From assembly GCF_022048975.1 (NCBI RefSeq), contig NZ_JAKMHX010000023.1, positions 186,001-250,000 on the forward strand: 64,000 nucleotides of DNA, in the 5' to 3' direction. How positions within the stretch are numbered: the stretch's first letter is position 1; each line of letters starts with the position of its first letter. The position numbers and the translations under genes are program-made. Source of the DNA: Sporosarcina cyprini (GTDB lineage Bacteria > Bacillota > Bacilli > Bacillales_A > Planococcaceae). Below the pieces are notes generated by a model. It made no database searches. It was not told where the DNA came from and saw nothing but the letters and a program-made list of their open reading frames with translations. Of this stretch, positions 8,680-15,375 are shown one piece after another.

Positions 8680-9678
8680 TTAATCTAACAAGTCATCATT
8701 CTTCCGCTTGCCATAATAATTGCCTGTGATGTCCACATCGCCTTGTTGTTCAAGATGCGCTTCTTCCCGTTTAACGGTATCGCTGACGGTTTCCACGTCA
8801 TCCACTTGACGCTTGCCGACGACAATCTCTTCTGTGACTATCGGTTTTTTCGTCACTTCCAGCCGTTCTTCCGTGACAGGAATACGGATCGTATCCTCCT
8901 CTTGAGACATAGTGAAATCAGTATCCGTAACGTCTCCATCCATCACAGGACGGCGCTCCACGTACACTTCTTCCCGCATAACAGGGACATCAACGGACTG
9001 TTCTTCACTCACAACGTCTTTCCCTAGAGACACCTCGCCGGTTTCCTCCGGATACTTGTCAACCTGAAGCCGTTCTTCCCGCAGCTTCATCCGCTCTTCA
9101 TCACGGCCGTATCCAGTTTGATAATCAGTGTCCGTGTCTAAAGGAGTCCGGTCCAAAACGGCTTCTCCGCCGACACGGCCATATTGGCCATCGTTGACGT
9201 ACTGCTCGTCTGGAGGCAAGCTATCTTGATACTCGTTGCGCAGTTCCATATTTTGATAGGCATTAACAGCATTGGCACCTAAGTTTTGATCGCTGCCAAG
9301 ATCCGTCATACCGAACGTAGCTTCATTTTCCTCATAGTAAATCGATGCCTCGCCCTGATCCACATAGAGGAGCAAGCCGCCGTTCTCAATATCTTGATAG
9401 TATCGTTCTGCATCATCATCGCTTAAACCAAGATGATGAAGCATGCCATTGACATGATCCTTGCCCGTAATGAAATCCATAAACTTATCAAGCCACGACT
9501 CATTATCTGTCGTTTGAATATCTGCCGATGTGCGAGACCGCAGCATCGAAAGATCCGTGTCATTCTTAGCTACCACATAAATATTATCATCTGCAATCCC
9601 TTGCGCCTTCAACTCTTCCACCTTGTCAAGTAATGCTGATTCGCTATGATACACTCCAATAAAACGTTTATCATCCAT
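8680..9678 (-). CDS. YsnF/AvaK-type stress protein (YflT domain plus DUF2382)
   Basis: 332 residues, soluble. The N terminus (~1-105) is a YflT/GS17M domain ('RFIGVYHSESALLDKVEELK'), the middle is an Asp/Tyr/Gln-rich linker, and the C terminus (~205-310) is a DUF2382 domain with the repeated Glu-Glu-x-x-x-Glu pattern ('MREEVYVERRPVMDG', 'IRIPVTEERLEVTKKPIV'). B. subtilis YsnF, with the same C-terminal domain, is a SigB-dependent general stress protein of unknown biochemistry. Start ATG with GAAGGAGG upstream; a SigB-type promoter sits about 55-75 bp upstream. Paralogous over its first 100 residues to the protein at 1599-2024. Confidence 0.85.
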   Translation of the reverse strand: MDDKRFIGVYHSESALLDKVEELKAQGIADDNIYVVAKNDTDLSMLRSRTSADIQTTDNESWLDKFMDFITGKDHVNGMLHHLGLSDDDAERYYQDIENGGLLLYVDQGEASIYYEENEATFGMTDLGSDQNLGANAVNAYQNMELRNEYQDSLPPDEQYVNDGQYGRVGGEAVLDRTPLDTDTDYQTGYGRDEERMKLREERLQVDKYPEETGEVSLGKDVVSEEQSVDVPVMREEVYVERRPVMDGDVTDTDFTMSQEEDTIRIPVTEERLEVTKKPIVTEEIVVGKRQVDDVETVSDTVKREEAHLEQQGDVDITGNYYGKRKNDDLLD

Positions 9679-9729
9679 TATCAGATTCCTCCTTCAAGTT
9701 GTGTTGTGCTTCGAAGTACTACTCCGTAC

Positions 9730-9754
9730 ATACCCGCTGCAGAGTGCGAGAAAC
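9730..9754 (-). promoter_or_regulatory. SigB-type promoter
   Basis: On the minus strand GTTTCT (9754-9749), a 13 bp spacer, then GGGTAT (9735-9730). Exact -10 and a good -35 for the known SigB consensus, upstream of the YsnF-like gene. Confidence 0.75.
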
Positions 9755-9812
9755 GCAAACCACCTGAAAATGGGAAAATGTAATACGCTTGTAATAGGCG
9801 AAAGAATTAAAA

Positions 9813-9839
9813 AAGAAGCTCCCGAATGGGGAGCTTCTT
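9813..9839 (-). terminator. Terminator of the regulator-propeptide operon
   Basis: 11 bp perfect stem AAGAAGCTCCC (9813-9823) / GGGAGCTTCTT (9829-9839), five-base loop. The minus strand continues TTTTAATTC. It lies 8 bp past the stop of the short peptide gene at 9847. Confidence 0.85.
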
Positions 9840-9846
9840 GGGGGAG

Positions 9847-9987
9847 TTATTGTAATTGTGACACAGAATAAGAAGTTGCGTTTAGAATTTTTGGAAGTTC
9901 GTCTTTTGTGGATGCTGATGCTTGGTTGGTCATAGTAAAACCAGCTAACAATAATATGGCAAAAAACAAGGAAACTATTTTCTTCAT
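9847..9987 (-). CDS. Short exported propeptide, candidate signalling peptide of the adjacent TPR regulator
   Basis: 46 residues (47 if the first ATG at 9990 is used). Lys-Lys N terminus, hydrophobic core (residues ~4-18), and an Ala-Ser-Ala signal peptidase-type site near residue 25, followed by only about 21 polar residues ending SYSVSQLQ. The regulator's TGA overlaps the first ATG as ATGA, and GGAGG is 7 bp before the second ATG, so expression is coupled. This layout matches PapR/NprX-type propeptides, which are exported, trimmed to 5-8 residues and re-imported to bind the upstream regulator. The signalling role is inferred from architecture; the mature sequence is not known. Confidence 0.75.
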   Translation of the reverse strand: MKKIVSLFFAILLLAGFTMTNQASASTKDELPKILNATSYSVSQLQ

Positions 9988-11288
9988 CATATATCCTCCC
10001 ATCTATTAATGTTGTTATTAATATAACTATATCTAATTGATTCAGAAAAATAAATAGATGATAGTTTATATTTTCTTTTAGAGTAATACCATTGTGCCAG
10101 GGCTATGCAATATTTATATGTCTGTCTATAATCTTGAATACTCTTGAAGTAATTAATTGTATTCTTAGCTACTTCATCTGATAACCCCTCTTTGCTATGA
10201 AGTGATTGGAAAAATAACAGCTGATGGTAATAAGACTCTAAATTTTCATCATTTAATTGGTGATAAAGCTTTATTCCAATGTCGCACCATTTGTTAAGTT
10301 TTTGAATTTCTTCAAGCTTTGAGTATTCAGAAACCATGCAAAAAATTGTAATCAATTGACCACTCTTACTCTCATATTTATCAGAAATACTCTTAGTATA
10401 GTAATCAATTGCTTCCCAACTATTTCCCATTGAACTATGCAAAGAACCGATATTGTGATATATAATACCTTTATCACCATCTAGATTGAAATCATCACAA
10501 ATTCGTTGAGCTTTTAAATATGCGTCGATTGCTTCTTGATATTTTTTACTTTGCTTATTAATAATTCCTATTAATATATAACAATCCATCAGTCTCTTCA
10601 TAGATAAACTTTCTCTGTAGAATGCTAAAGCCTTAGCAATGTATTCACTTGATAATACAAGCTGATTATTAGCAGTATAGCCTACGCCTAGTACGTAATA
10701 GATATCGGCTAGTTCCCAATTCTCTAAATCAATTTTATCAAGCATATCTACTATTGTATCAAAAACTTCAACAGCTTTTTTTATGTTCCTATTACTGTAA
10801 TACGTTAGGCCTTTGCAAAGAAGAAATAAAAATTGTTGATAACGGTTAAAGTTATTAACTTGTTCTTCTAATGCAATTAATTCTTTATTAATGAGTAAAA
10901 AGTCTTCCTCAAGCCTTAATCTAAAATGTAGCACAATAAGCAAATAAGTATAATAAATCGATTGATCTTCAAAAATCGGGTTTTCCTGAAGGAGCATGTC
11001 TAGCTGCTGGCGTGTGTAGTCTTTGTCCCGCTTGGTGATGACATTCCGGTAGCTGTCTTTGAGCATTTTTAAAAATTCCTGCTCGGTTTTATCTTGGGCG
11101 GGCTGTGTGAATTTACCTGGGTCCATGCCGAGACGATCCATGAGCAATTCGACTACTTCTTCGCTGGGGTCAATCAGGTTCCGTTCGATTTTTGATAAGT
11201 AGGAAGGCGTACAGATCCCTTTGGCCAGAACGACTTGTTTCATTTCTTGCCGGACGCGCTCGGCCCGAATCACATGTCCTATCCTCAT
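9987..11288 (-). CDS. XRE-family regulator with TPR repeats (RRNPP type: PlcR/NprR/Rap-like)
   Basis: 433 residues. N-terminal helix-turn-helix (~1-60: 'MRIGHVIRAERVRQEMKQ', with 'CTPSYLSKIERNLIDPS' as the recognition part), then about 350 residues of TPR-like helices with repeated Tyr-Tyr and Ala/Gly pairs (for example 'KGIIYHNIGSLHSSMGNSWE'). Length and layout match NprR (423 residues) and other peptide-responsive RRNPP regulators, which bind a re-imported peptide through the TPR bowl. A secreted short peptide gene overlaps its stop by 4 bp, as in nprR-nprX. The first ~110 codons look more GC-rich than the strongly AT-rich TPR part, a possible sign of domain shuffling. Regulated genes are unknown. 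Confidence 0.85.
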   Translation of the reverse strand: MRIGHVIRAERVRQEMKQVVLAKGICTPSYLSKIERNLIDPSEEVVELLMDRLGMDPGKFTQPAQDKTEQEFLKMLKDSYRNVITKRDKDYTRQQLDMLLQENPIFEDQSIYYTYLLIVLHFRLRLEEDFLLINKELIALEEQVNNFNRYQQFLFLLCKGLTYYSNRNIKKAVEVFDTIVDMLDKIDLENWELADIYYVLGVGYTANNQLVLSSEYIAKALAFYRESLSMKRLMDCYILIGIINKQSKKYQEAIDAYLKAQRICDDFNLDGDKGIIYHNIGSLHSSMGNSWEAIDYYTKSISDKYESKSGQLITIFCMVSEYSKLEEIQKLNKWCDIGIKLYHQLNDENLESYYHQLLFFQSLHSKEGLSDEVAKNTINYFKSIQDYRQTYKYCIALAQWYYSKRKYKLSSIYFSESIRYSYINNNINRWEDI

Positions 11289-11535
11289 CCCTGATCCCTC
11301 TCTTTATCTATCATAGTATATAAGTATCTATTATCATATCATGAAATGTTGGGAAATTTATTTTAAAAAGGCCTAAAAATCGACGGTTTCTGAAAAAAAT
11401 GTCCCAATCTGTTCATCTCCAACTAGGGGACTAATCATGATATTCTTTTTACAAGGCATAATAGACACAATTTTCGGGGACACTGAGAGAGAAGAAAGAA
11501 CTATATATAATCAAACGGAAAAGGAGCGTGATGGG

Positions 11536-11718
11536 ATGGCACTAGAGCGGAGCGGTACAGAGTTTTATGTTGAGTACAGGGACATGGAAATCGTTAAAAT
11601 GAGAATCGAACTGAAAAAGTTTGTGAGGAAGATGAAAGCCGAGGGATATTTGTCGTCCGTCAATACCGATGATCTTCCTTCCGGCATTTATCGAGAAATT
11701 CAACGGCTCAATCAATAA
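11536..11718 (+). CDS. Small hypothetical protein
   Basis: 60-residue protein from the ATG at 11536, with AAGGAG 9 bp upstream; an upstream in-frame ATG at 11437 lacks a ribosome binding site. Mostly alpha-helical and charged ('MRIELKKFVRKMKAEGYL' then 'DDLPSGIYREIQRLNQ'). No signal peptide, cysteines or recognised family. Stands alone with its own terminator. Confidence 0.6.
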   Translation: MALERSGTEFYVEYRDMEIVKMRIELKKFVRKMKAEGYLSSVNTDDLPSGIYREIQRLNQ

Positions 11719-11723
11719 TTCAG

Positions 11724-11761
11724 AAAGGCGGAACGGTATGATATCGTTTCGTCTTTTTTTT
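11724..11761 (+). terminator. Terminator of small hypothetical gene
   Basis: AGGCGGAACG pairs, with G-U pairs, to CGTTTCGTCT, followed by a run of eight or more T. Lies just after the stop at 11718. Confidence 0.75.
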
Positions 11762-11822
11762 CTATGCTTTTTCATTTCTGCCTAGTACTATAATAGTAAT
11801 TGAGTAGAAAGGAGCAGGCTAT

Positions 11823-12875
11823 ATGTCTAGGAATCTTTTAGCATTGTTATTATCCATCTTTTGTCTATCGTTCATTACTCATCCTGCCTCAGCAAAACCG
11901 CTCCAGCAGAGTCCATGCGGTGAAGGATCTGAATTGCAAAACAAGGATGCGGTGAAAGCTGAGAAACGATATGCGATCAGCGTTCCGGTTGCGAACGTCT
12001 GGCGCCACCCTTCCAAGCCACGATCCGTCGATGCGACCACGGTTGTCCCGATGCCACATATGGCGAAGTGGACCAAGAGCTTGACGGTTGCTGAGAAGAA
12101 CGGACTAATCGGCCGGCTGGATACCCAGGCATTGTATGGCGATGAAGTTTCTGTATTAAAAACAAAAGGGGATTGGCTTTATATTGCCATAAAGGATCAA
12201 AAGAAGCTAGGGAAACCATCAGGCTATGAAGGGTGGGTTTCTAAAAGTCACGTGACGTCTGTTGACTCGTATGATTCCAACTGTTCGATCGCTATTGTGG
12301 ATGCGAAGCTCGCGACCCTTTATGAGCAGCCGAAGCTGTCACCGAAATATGCGTTTTTGGAAGTCAGTTACACGACGATTTTTCCGGTTGTAGAGGAAAA
12401 GGGAGATTGGCTTACTGTCGGGACGCCAGGGGATGGATTGAAGTATATCCGGAAAACGGATGTGAAGCTCTATGAAAATTATGATGCTGTGCCACAACCA
12501 ACCGGGCAGGATATTATAAATGCGGCAAAGCGCTATATCGGGCTGCCTTATTTATGGGCAGGTGTTTCTGCATACGGGTTTGACTGTTCCGGGCTAACCT
12601 ATTCCATTTACAAAAATCATGGCATTTTAATACCTCGAGACTCTTCGGATCAAGCGAAGGAAGGTACGGCCGTCAAACGGGCCGATCTAAAGTCGGGAGA
12701 CCTGCTGTTTTTTGCACGTGACAAAGGAAAAGGTTCTGTCTATCACGTTGGCATGTATGTCGGTAACGGCAAAATGATCCATGCTCCGAATTCATCCAAG
12801 AAAGTGGAGATTGTCTCGATAAATACAGGTACTTATAAAACAAACTACGCGGGAGCAAGAAGATATTTGAAATAA
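11823..12875 (+). CDS. Secreted NlpC/P60 endopeptidase with SH3 domains, YkfC-like
   Basis: 350 residues with a signal peptide (~1-24, cut after 'HPASA'). Two SH3b-like domains (~45-215; 'VPVANVWRHPSKPR' and the 'KNGLIGRLDTQALYGDEV' segment resemble YkfC), then an NlpC/P60 domain (~230-350) with Cys in 'FDCSGLTYSIYK' and His in 'YHVGMYVGNGKMIHAP'. YkfC-type enzymes cut gamma-D-Glu-diamino-acid bonds in stem peptides with a free L-Ala end. That activity would complement the amino-sugar salvage cluster starting 2.5 kb downstream. AGGAGC lies before the ATG. Confidence 0.85.
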   Translation: MSRNLLALLLSIFCLSFITHPASAKPLQQSPCGEGSELQNKDAVKAEKRYAISVPVANVWRHPSKPRSVDATTVVPMPHMAKWTKSLTVAEKNGLIGRLDTQALYGDEVSVLKTKGDWLYIAIKDQKKLGKPSGYEGWVSKSHVTSVDSYDSNCSIAIVDAKLATLYEQPKLSPKYAFLEVSYTTIFPVVEEKGDWLTVGTPGDGLKYIRKTDVKLYENYDAVPQPTGQDIINAAKRYIGLPYLWAGVSAYGFDCSGLTYSIYKNHGILIPRDSSDQAKEGTAVKRADLKSGDLLFFARDKGKGSVYHVGMYVGNGKMIHAPNSSKKVEIVSINTGTYKTNYAGARRYLK

Positions 12876-12943
12876 GGAATCCTGTTCCAATCTGTTCTAC
12901 TTCACAAGTTTTCAACTTATCCTATACCAATAGGAGGGATGAC

Positions 12944-13888
12944 TTGGAGATCGACGGGGTATTTGCTGGCGGGGGATTGAAAGGATTTGCCCTTGTTGGT
13001 GCGTATCAGGTGCTGGAAGAGAAAGGGTATCGCTTCAAACGTCTGGCAGGCACGAGTGCAGGTGCGATTATTGCTTCCTTCATTGCAGCTGGTTATACAG
13101 GAAGAGAAATCGAGACCATGCTACATGAAGAGGATTTGCAGACGTTGCTGGATCCGCGTAAAGCGATTTTGCCGATACCTTTCATGAAATGGATTAATTT
13201 GTATTGGCGCATGGGATTGTATCAAGGGAAGGAACTGGAGAATTGGTTTTTTGACAAATTGTCCTTGAAAGGTATTTATACGTTTTCTGATATCCCCCCG
13301 GGATCGCTGAAATTGGTCGCTTCTGATTTGACGAACGGTAAAATGATCGTCTTGCCGGATGACCTCGTTCATTACGGCATTGAGCCTGAAACATTTTCGG
13401 TCGCCAAAGCTCTTCGAATGAGCTGCGGCATCCCTTTTTTCTTTGAACCAGTGAGGTTGAAGGTGCCGACAGGGGATACGATTGTCGTGGACGGCGGCGT
13501 GTTAAGCAATTTCCCTCTCTGGTTATTTGATGACAAAGAGGGGAATCGGGAACGGCCGGTTGTTGGAATGAAACTGAGCCACCGGAAAGATGAACTGTCT
13601 CGTAACCGGATCGATAATGCGCTGAATCTGTTCGAAGCCCTGTTTTCCACGATGAAAAATGCTCACGACGATCAATATATTTCAAGAAAGCATGAGAAGG
13701 ACATAATTTTTATACCGGTGGATCATTATAGTGCCACCCAATTCGATCTGGATGATGAACAAAAGGATGAGTTACTTAAGATTGGCCGACTGCGCACGAC
13801 CGTCTTTTTGCATCATTGGCGATATGCCCGCCCGGATTATAGTGGGTTTCGGTTGGTGCAGGGAGGATACGGCGCGATTGGACAATGA
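12944..13888 (+). CDS. Patatin-like phospholipase (RssA/YqhO type)
   Basis: 314 residues, TTG start with AGGAGG 6 bp upstream. Patatin fold motifs in order: oxyanion-loop 'GGGLKG' (residues ~8-13), nucleophile elbow GTSAG (~37-41, catalytic Ser), and 'DGG' of the Ser-Asp dyad (~183-185), so the catalytic set is complete. The family hydrolyses acyl esters of phospholipids; the true substrate of bacterial RssA-like members is mostly unknown. No signal peptide. Convergent with the next gene, separated by a bidirectional terminator. Confidence 0.85.
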   Translation: MEIDGVFAGGGLKGFALVGAYQVLEEKGYRFKRLAGTSAGAIIASFIAAGYTGREIETMLHEEDLQTLLDPRKAILPIPFMKWINLYWRMGLYQGKELENWFFDKLSLKGIYTFSDIPPGSLKLVASDLTNGKMIVLPDDLVHYGIEPETFSVAKALRMSCGIPFFFEPVRLKVPTGDTIVVDGGVLSNFPLWLFDDKEGNRERPVVGMKLSHRKDELSRNRIDNALNLFEALFSTMKNAHDDQYISRKHEKDIIFIPVDHYSATQFDLDDEQKDELLKIGRLRTTVFLHHWRYARPDYSGFRLVQGGYGAIGQ

Positions 13889-13892
13889 ATAG

Positions 13893-13927
13893 AAAAACGT
13901 CGATGCATTTTTCGCATCGACGTTTTT
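13893..13927. terminator. Bidirectional terminator
   Basis: 14 bp perfect stem AAAAACGTCGATGC (13893-13906) / GCATCGACGTTTTT (13914-13927), A tract and T tract on either side, between convergent genes ending at 13888 and 13929. Confidence 0.9.
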
Positions 13928-13928
13928 T

Positions 13929-14753
13929 TTATAATCTTTTAAAGCTGTGAAATTTGGATTTCCAATAGCGGTCGCTTAAGCTGGTGACTTGTGACTTCTT
14001 GCCGCCCGCATGGATGAATTTATTGTTTCCGAGATAGATACCGACATGGGAAATGCCTTTTCGATATGTATTTTGGAAAAATACAAGATCGCCTGGCTTA
14101 GGATTCGATACTTTTGTAGAAGCTGCGAATTGGCCAAGTGTATCCCGAGGGACCATTTTTCCGGATTTTTTGAATGCATATTGGACAAAGCCGCTGCAGT
14201 CAAAGCCGTTGACGGTTGTGCCGCCGAATCGGTATGGAATGCCTCGAAGCGACATTGCCTGATCTATAACTCGATCGGAGAAAGCGACATTGGAGGATGC
14301 GGATTTCTTAGCCACGGTTCCTTTTGTCAGCAAAGTGCTGAGAGCCCAGCCGTTTTTGCCGTTGACACTTACTTTGTACCAAACTTCCTTGCCAACCTTC
14401 TTTTCACCGATGACTTTTACAGAAGTGCCTTGTTTGGCTAGTGTTACAATCTTGTGATTTGTGCCGGCTCCTGAACGGATATTGACGTTATGTTTTGTTT
14501 TGTAGGTGCCAGTCTTTGTTGCTGATGCGCTAGTTGATTGTTTAGAAGTAACGAGTACTTGATTCGGTTTAATTTGATCCGATTTCAAGTTATTCCATTT
14601 TTTTAGATTCGCTATAGATACATTGGTCGATTGTGAGATAGTCCATAAGGATTCTCCTTGTTTCACTTTATGGGTGCTTGCTTCAGCGTCATTTGCTGCG
14701 AGGCCGAATGCCAATGAACCTGCTAAAAGTACAGACAAAGCAACTTTCTTCAT
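13929..14753 (-). CDS. LysM-SH3-NlpC/P60 D,L-endopeptidase (LytE/CwlS-like autolysin)
   Basis: 274 residues: signal peptide (~1-25, ending 'ANDAEA'), one LysM domain (~27-72, 'KVKQGESLWTISQSTNVS'), an SH3_3 domain (~83-143), and an NlpC/P60 catalytic domain (~155-274) with Cys in 'FDCSGFVQYAFKK' and His in 'SHVGIYLGNNKFIHAG'. Such enzymes cut the D-gamma-Glu-diamino-acid bond of the wall and are needed for elongation or separation in Bacillus. A direct repeat matching the WalR binding motif lies about 115-130 bp upstream, in line with control by the WalKR wall-homeostasis system. Confidence 0.88.
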   Translation of the reverse strand: MKKVALSVLLAGSLAFGLAANDAEASTHKVKQGESLWTISQSTNVSIANLKKWNNLKSDQIKPNQVLVTSKQSTSASATKTGTYKTKHNVNIRSGAGTNHKIVTLAKQGTSVKVIGEKKVGKEVWYKVSVNGKNGWALSTLLTKGTVAKKSASSNVAFSDRVIDQAMSLRGIPYRFGGTTVNGFDCSGFVQYAFKKSGKMVPRDTLGQFAASTKVSNPKPGDLVFFQNTYRKGISHVGIYLGNNKFIHAGGKKSQVTSLSDRYWKSKFHSFKRL

Positions 14754-14865
14754 GTAATTCCCCTATCTACCACTGCTCGATATGGATTTTCGCTTTTTTT
14801 TATATACGTGAGCTGATTACGTTCTCCATCTTACTAGGTGGAGTTTACAGGTTAACGGCATAAAC

Positions 14866-14882
14866 ATTACAAATACATTACA
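14866..14882 (-). promoter_or_regulatory. WalR (YycF) binding site
   Basis: On the minus strand TGTAAT (14882-14877), five bases, TGTAAT (14871-14866): an exact match to the known consensus TGTWAH-N5-TGTWAH. A weaker third half-site (CGTAAT) lies just upstream. It sits upstream of a LytE-like endopeptidase gene, the classical type of WalR target. Confidence 0.65.
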
Positions 14883-15028
14883 ATTCATTACGAATATTTT
14901 ATGTAAATGGTATCACGCTCTATTTAGACTTGTGGATATATTTAGATTAGATGAACATATTTAGAATTTGTATCCTTTCTTTTTTCACAACATAGGATAG
15001 AGGGAAGAAGCAAAATGGAGGGAATCAA

Positions 15029-15160
15029 ATGTTACCTAATCTAGATATTCAAGCATTACTTCAACAGCATCAGCTGAAAGTTAACAGGCGCAAAAAGACA
15101 AGCGGCGAGTTGCGGGCGGAAGCGTTGAAAAGAGAAAACGAACGGCTGACTGGACAATAA
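15029..15160 (+). CDS. Small basic hypothetical protein (43 residues)
   Basis: ATG at 15029 with GGAGGG 5 bp upstream. Starts 'MLPNLDIQALLQQHQ' and continues with a Lys/Arg-rich helix ('NRRKKTSGELRAEALKRE'). No signal peptide or family recognised. The good ribosome binding site and the absence of other coding support are the whole case. It lies upstream of the salvage cluster and may be unrelated to it. Confidence 0.45.
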   Translation: MLPNLDIQALLQQHQLKVNRRKKTSGELRAEALKRENERLTGQ

Positions 15161-15266
15161 AATCCGGCGGCTGTTTTTTTATTTTCAAGGAACTTTGCGC
15201 CCTGATGTACTTGTTCTATCAGGCTTACTAAGAGAAAAGGAAGCAATTGTTCATTTATCGCGCAAC

Positions 15267-15295
15267 TTACTGAAAAATATTTTCGGAAGTATTTT
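15267..15295 (+). promoter_or_regulatory. Candidate promoter and MurR-type operator before the salvage cluster
   Basis: TTACTG (15267-15272), 17 bp spacer, TATTTT (15290-15295) is a weak SigA-like promoter. The spacer holds GAAAA-ATA-TTTTC (15272-15284), an inverted repeat of the form TGAAA-N5-TTTC that resembles the perfect palindrome at 22279-22293. Inference from the similarity of the two sites. Confidence 0.35.
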
Positions 15296-15375
15296 AATAA
15301 ATTGAAAGGGAATATCAATCTGAAGTCGAATCTCTAAAGATAGTAACAATTTGACGAATAGGGAGGATGAACAGG

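Noticed and set aside
8501..8683. Plus-strand open frame of 60 codons
   Set aside because: It runs through the strong terminator hairpin of the minus-strand YsnF-like gene and has no ribosome binding site.
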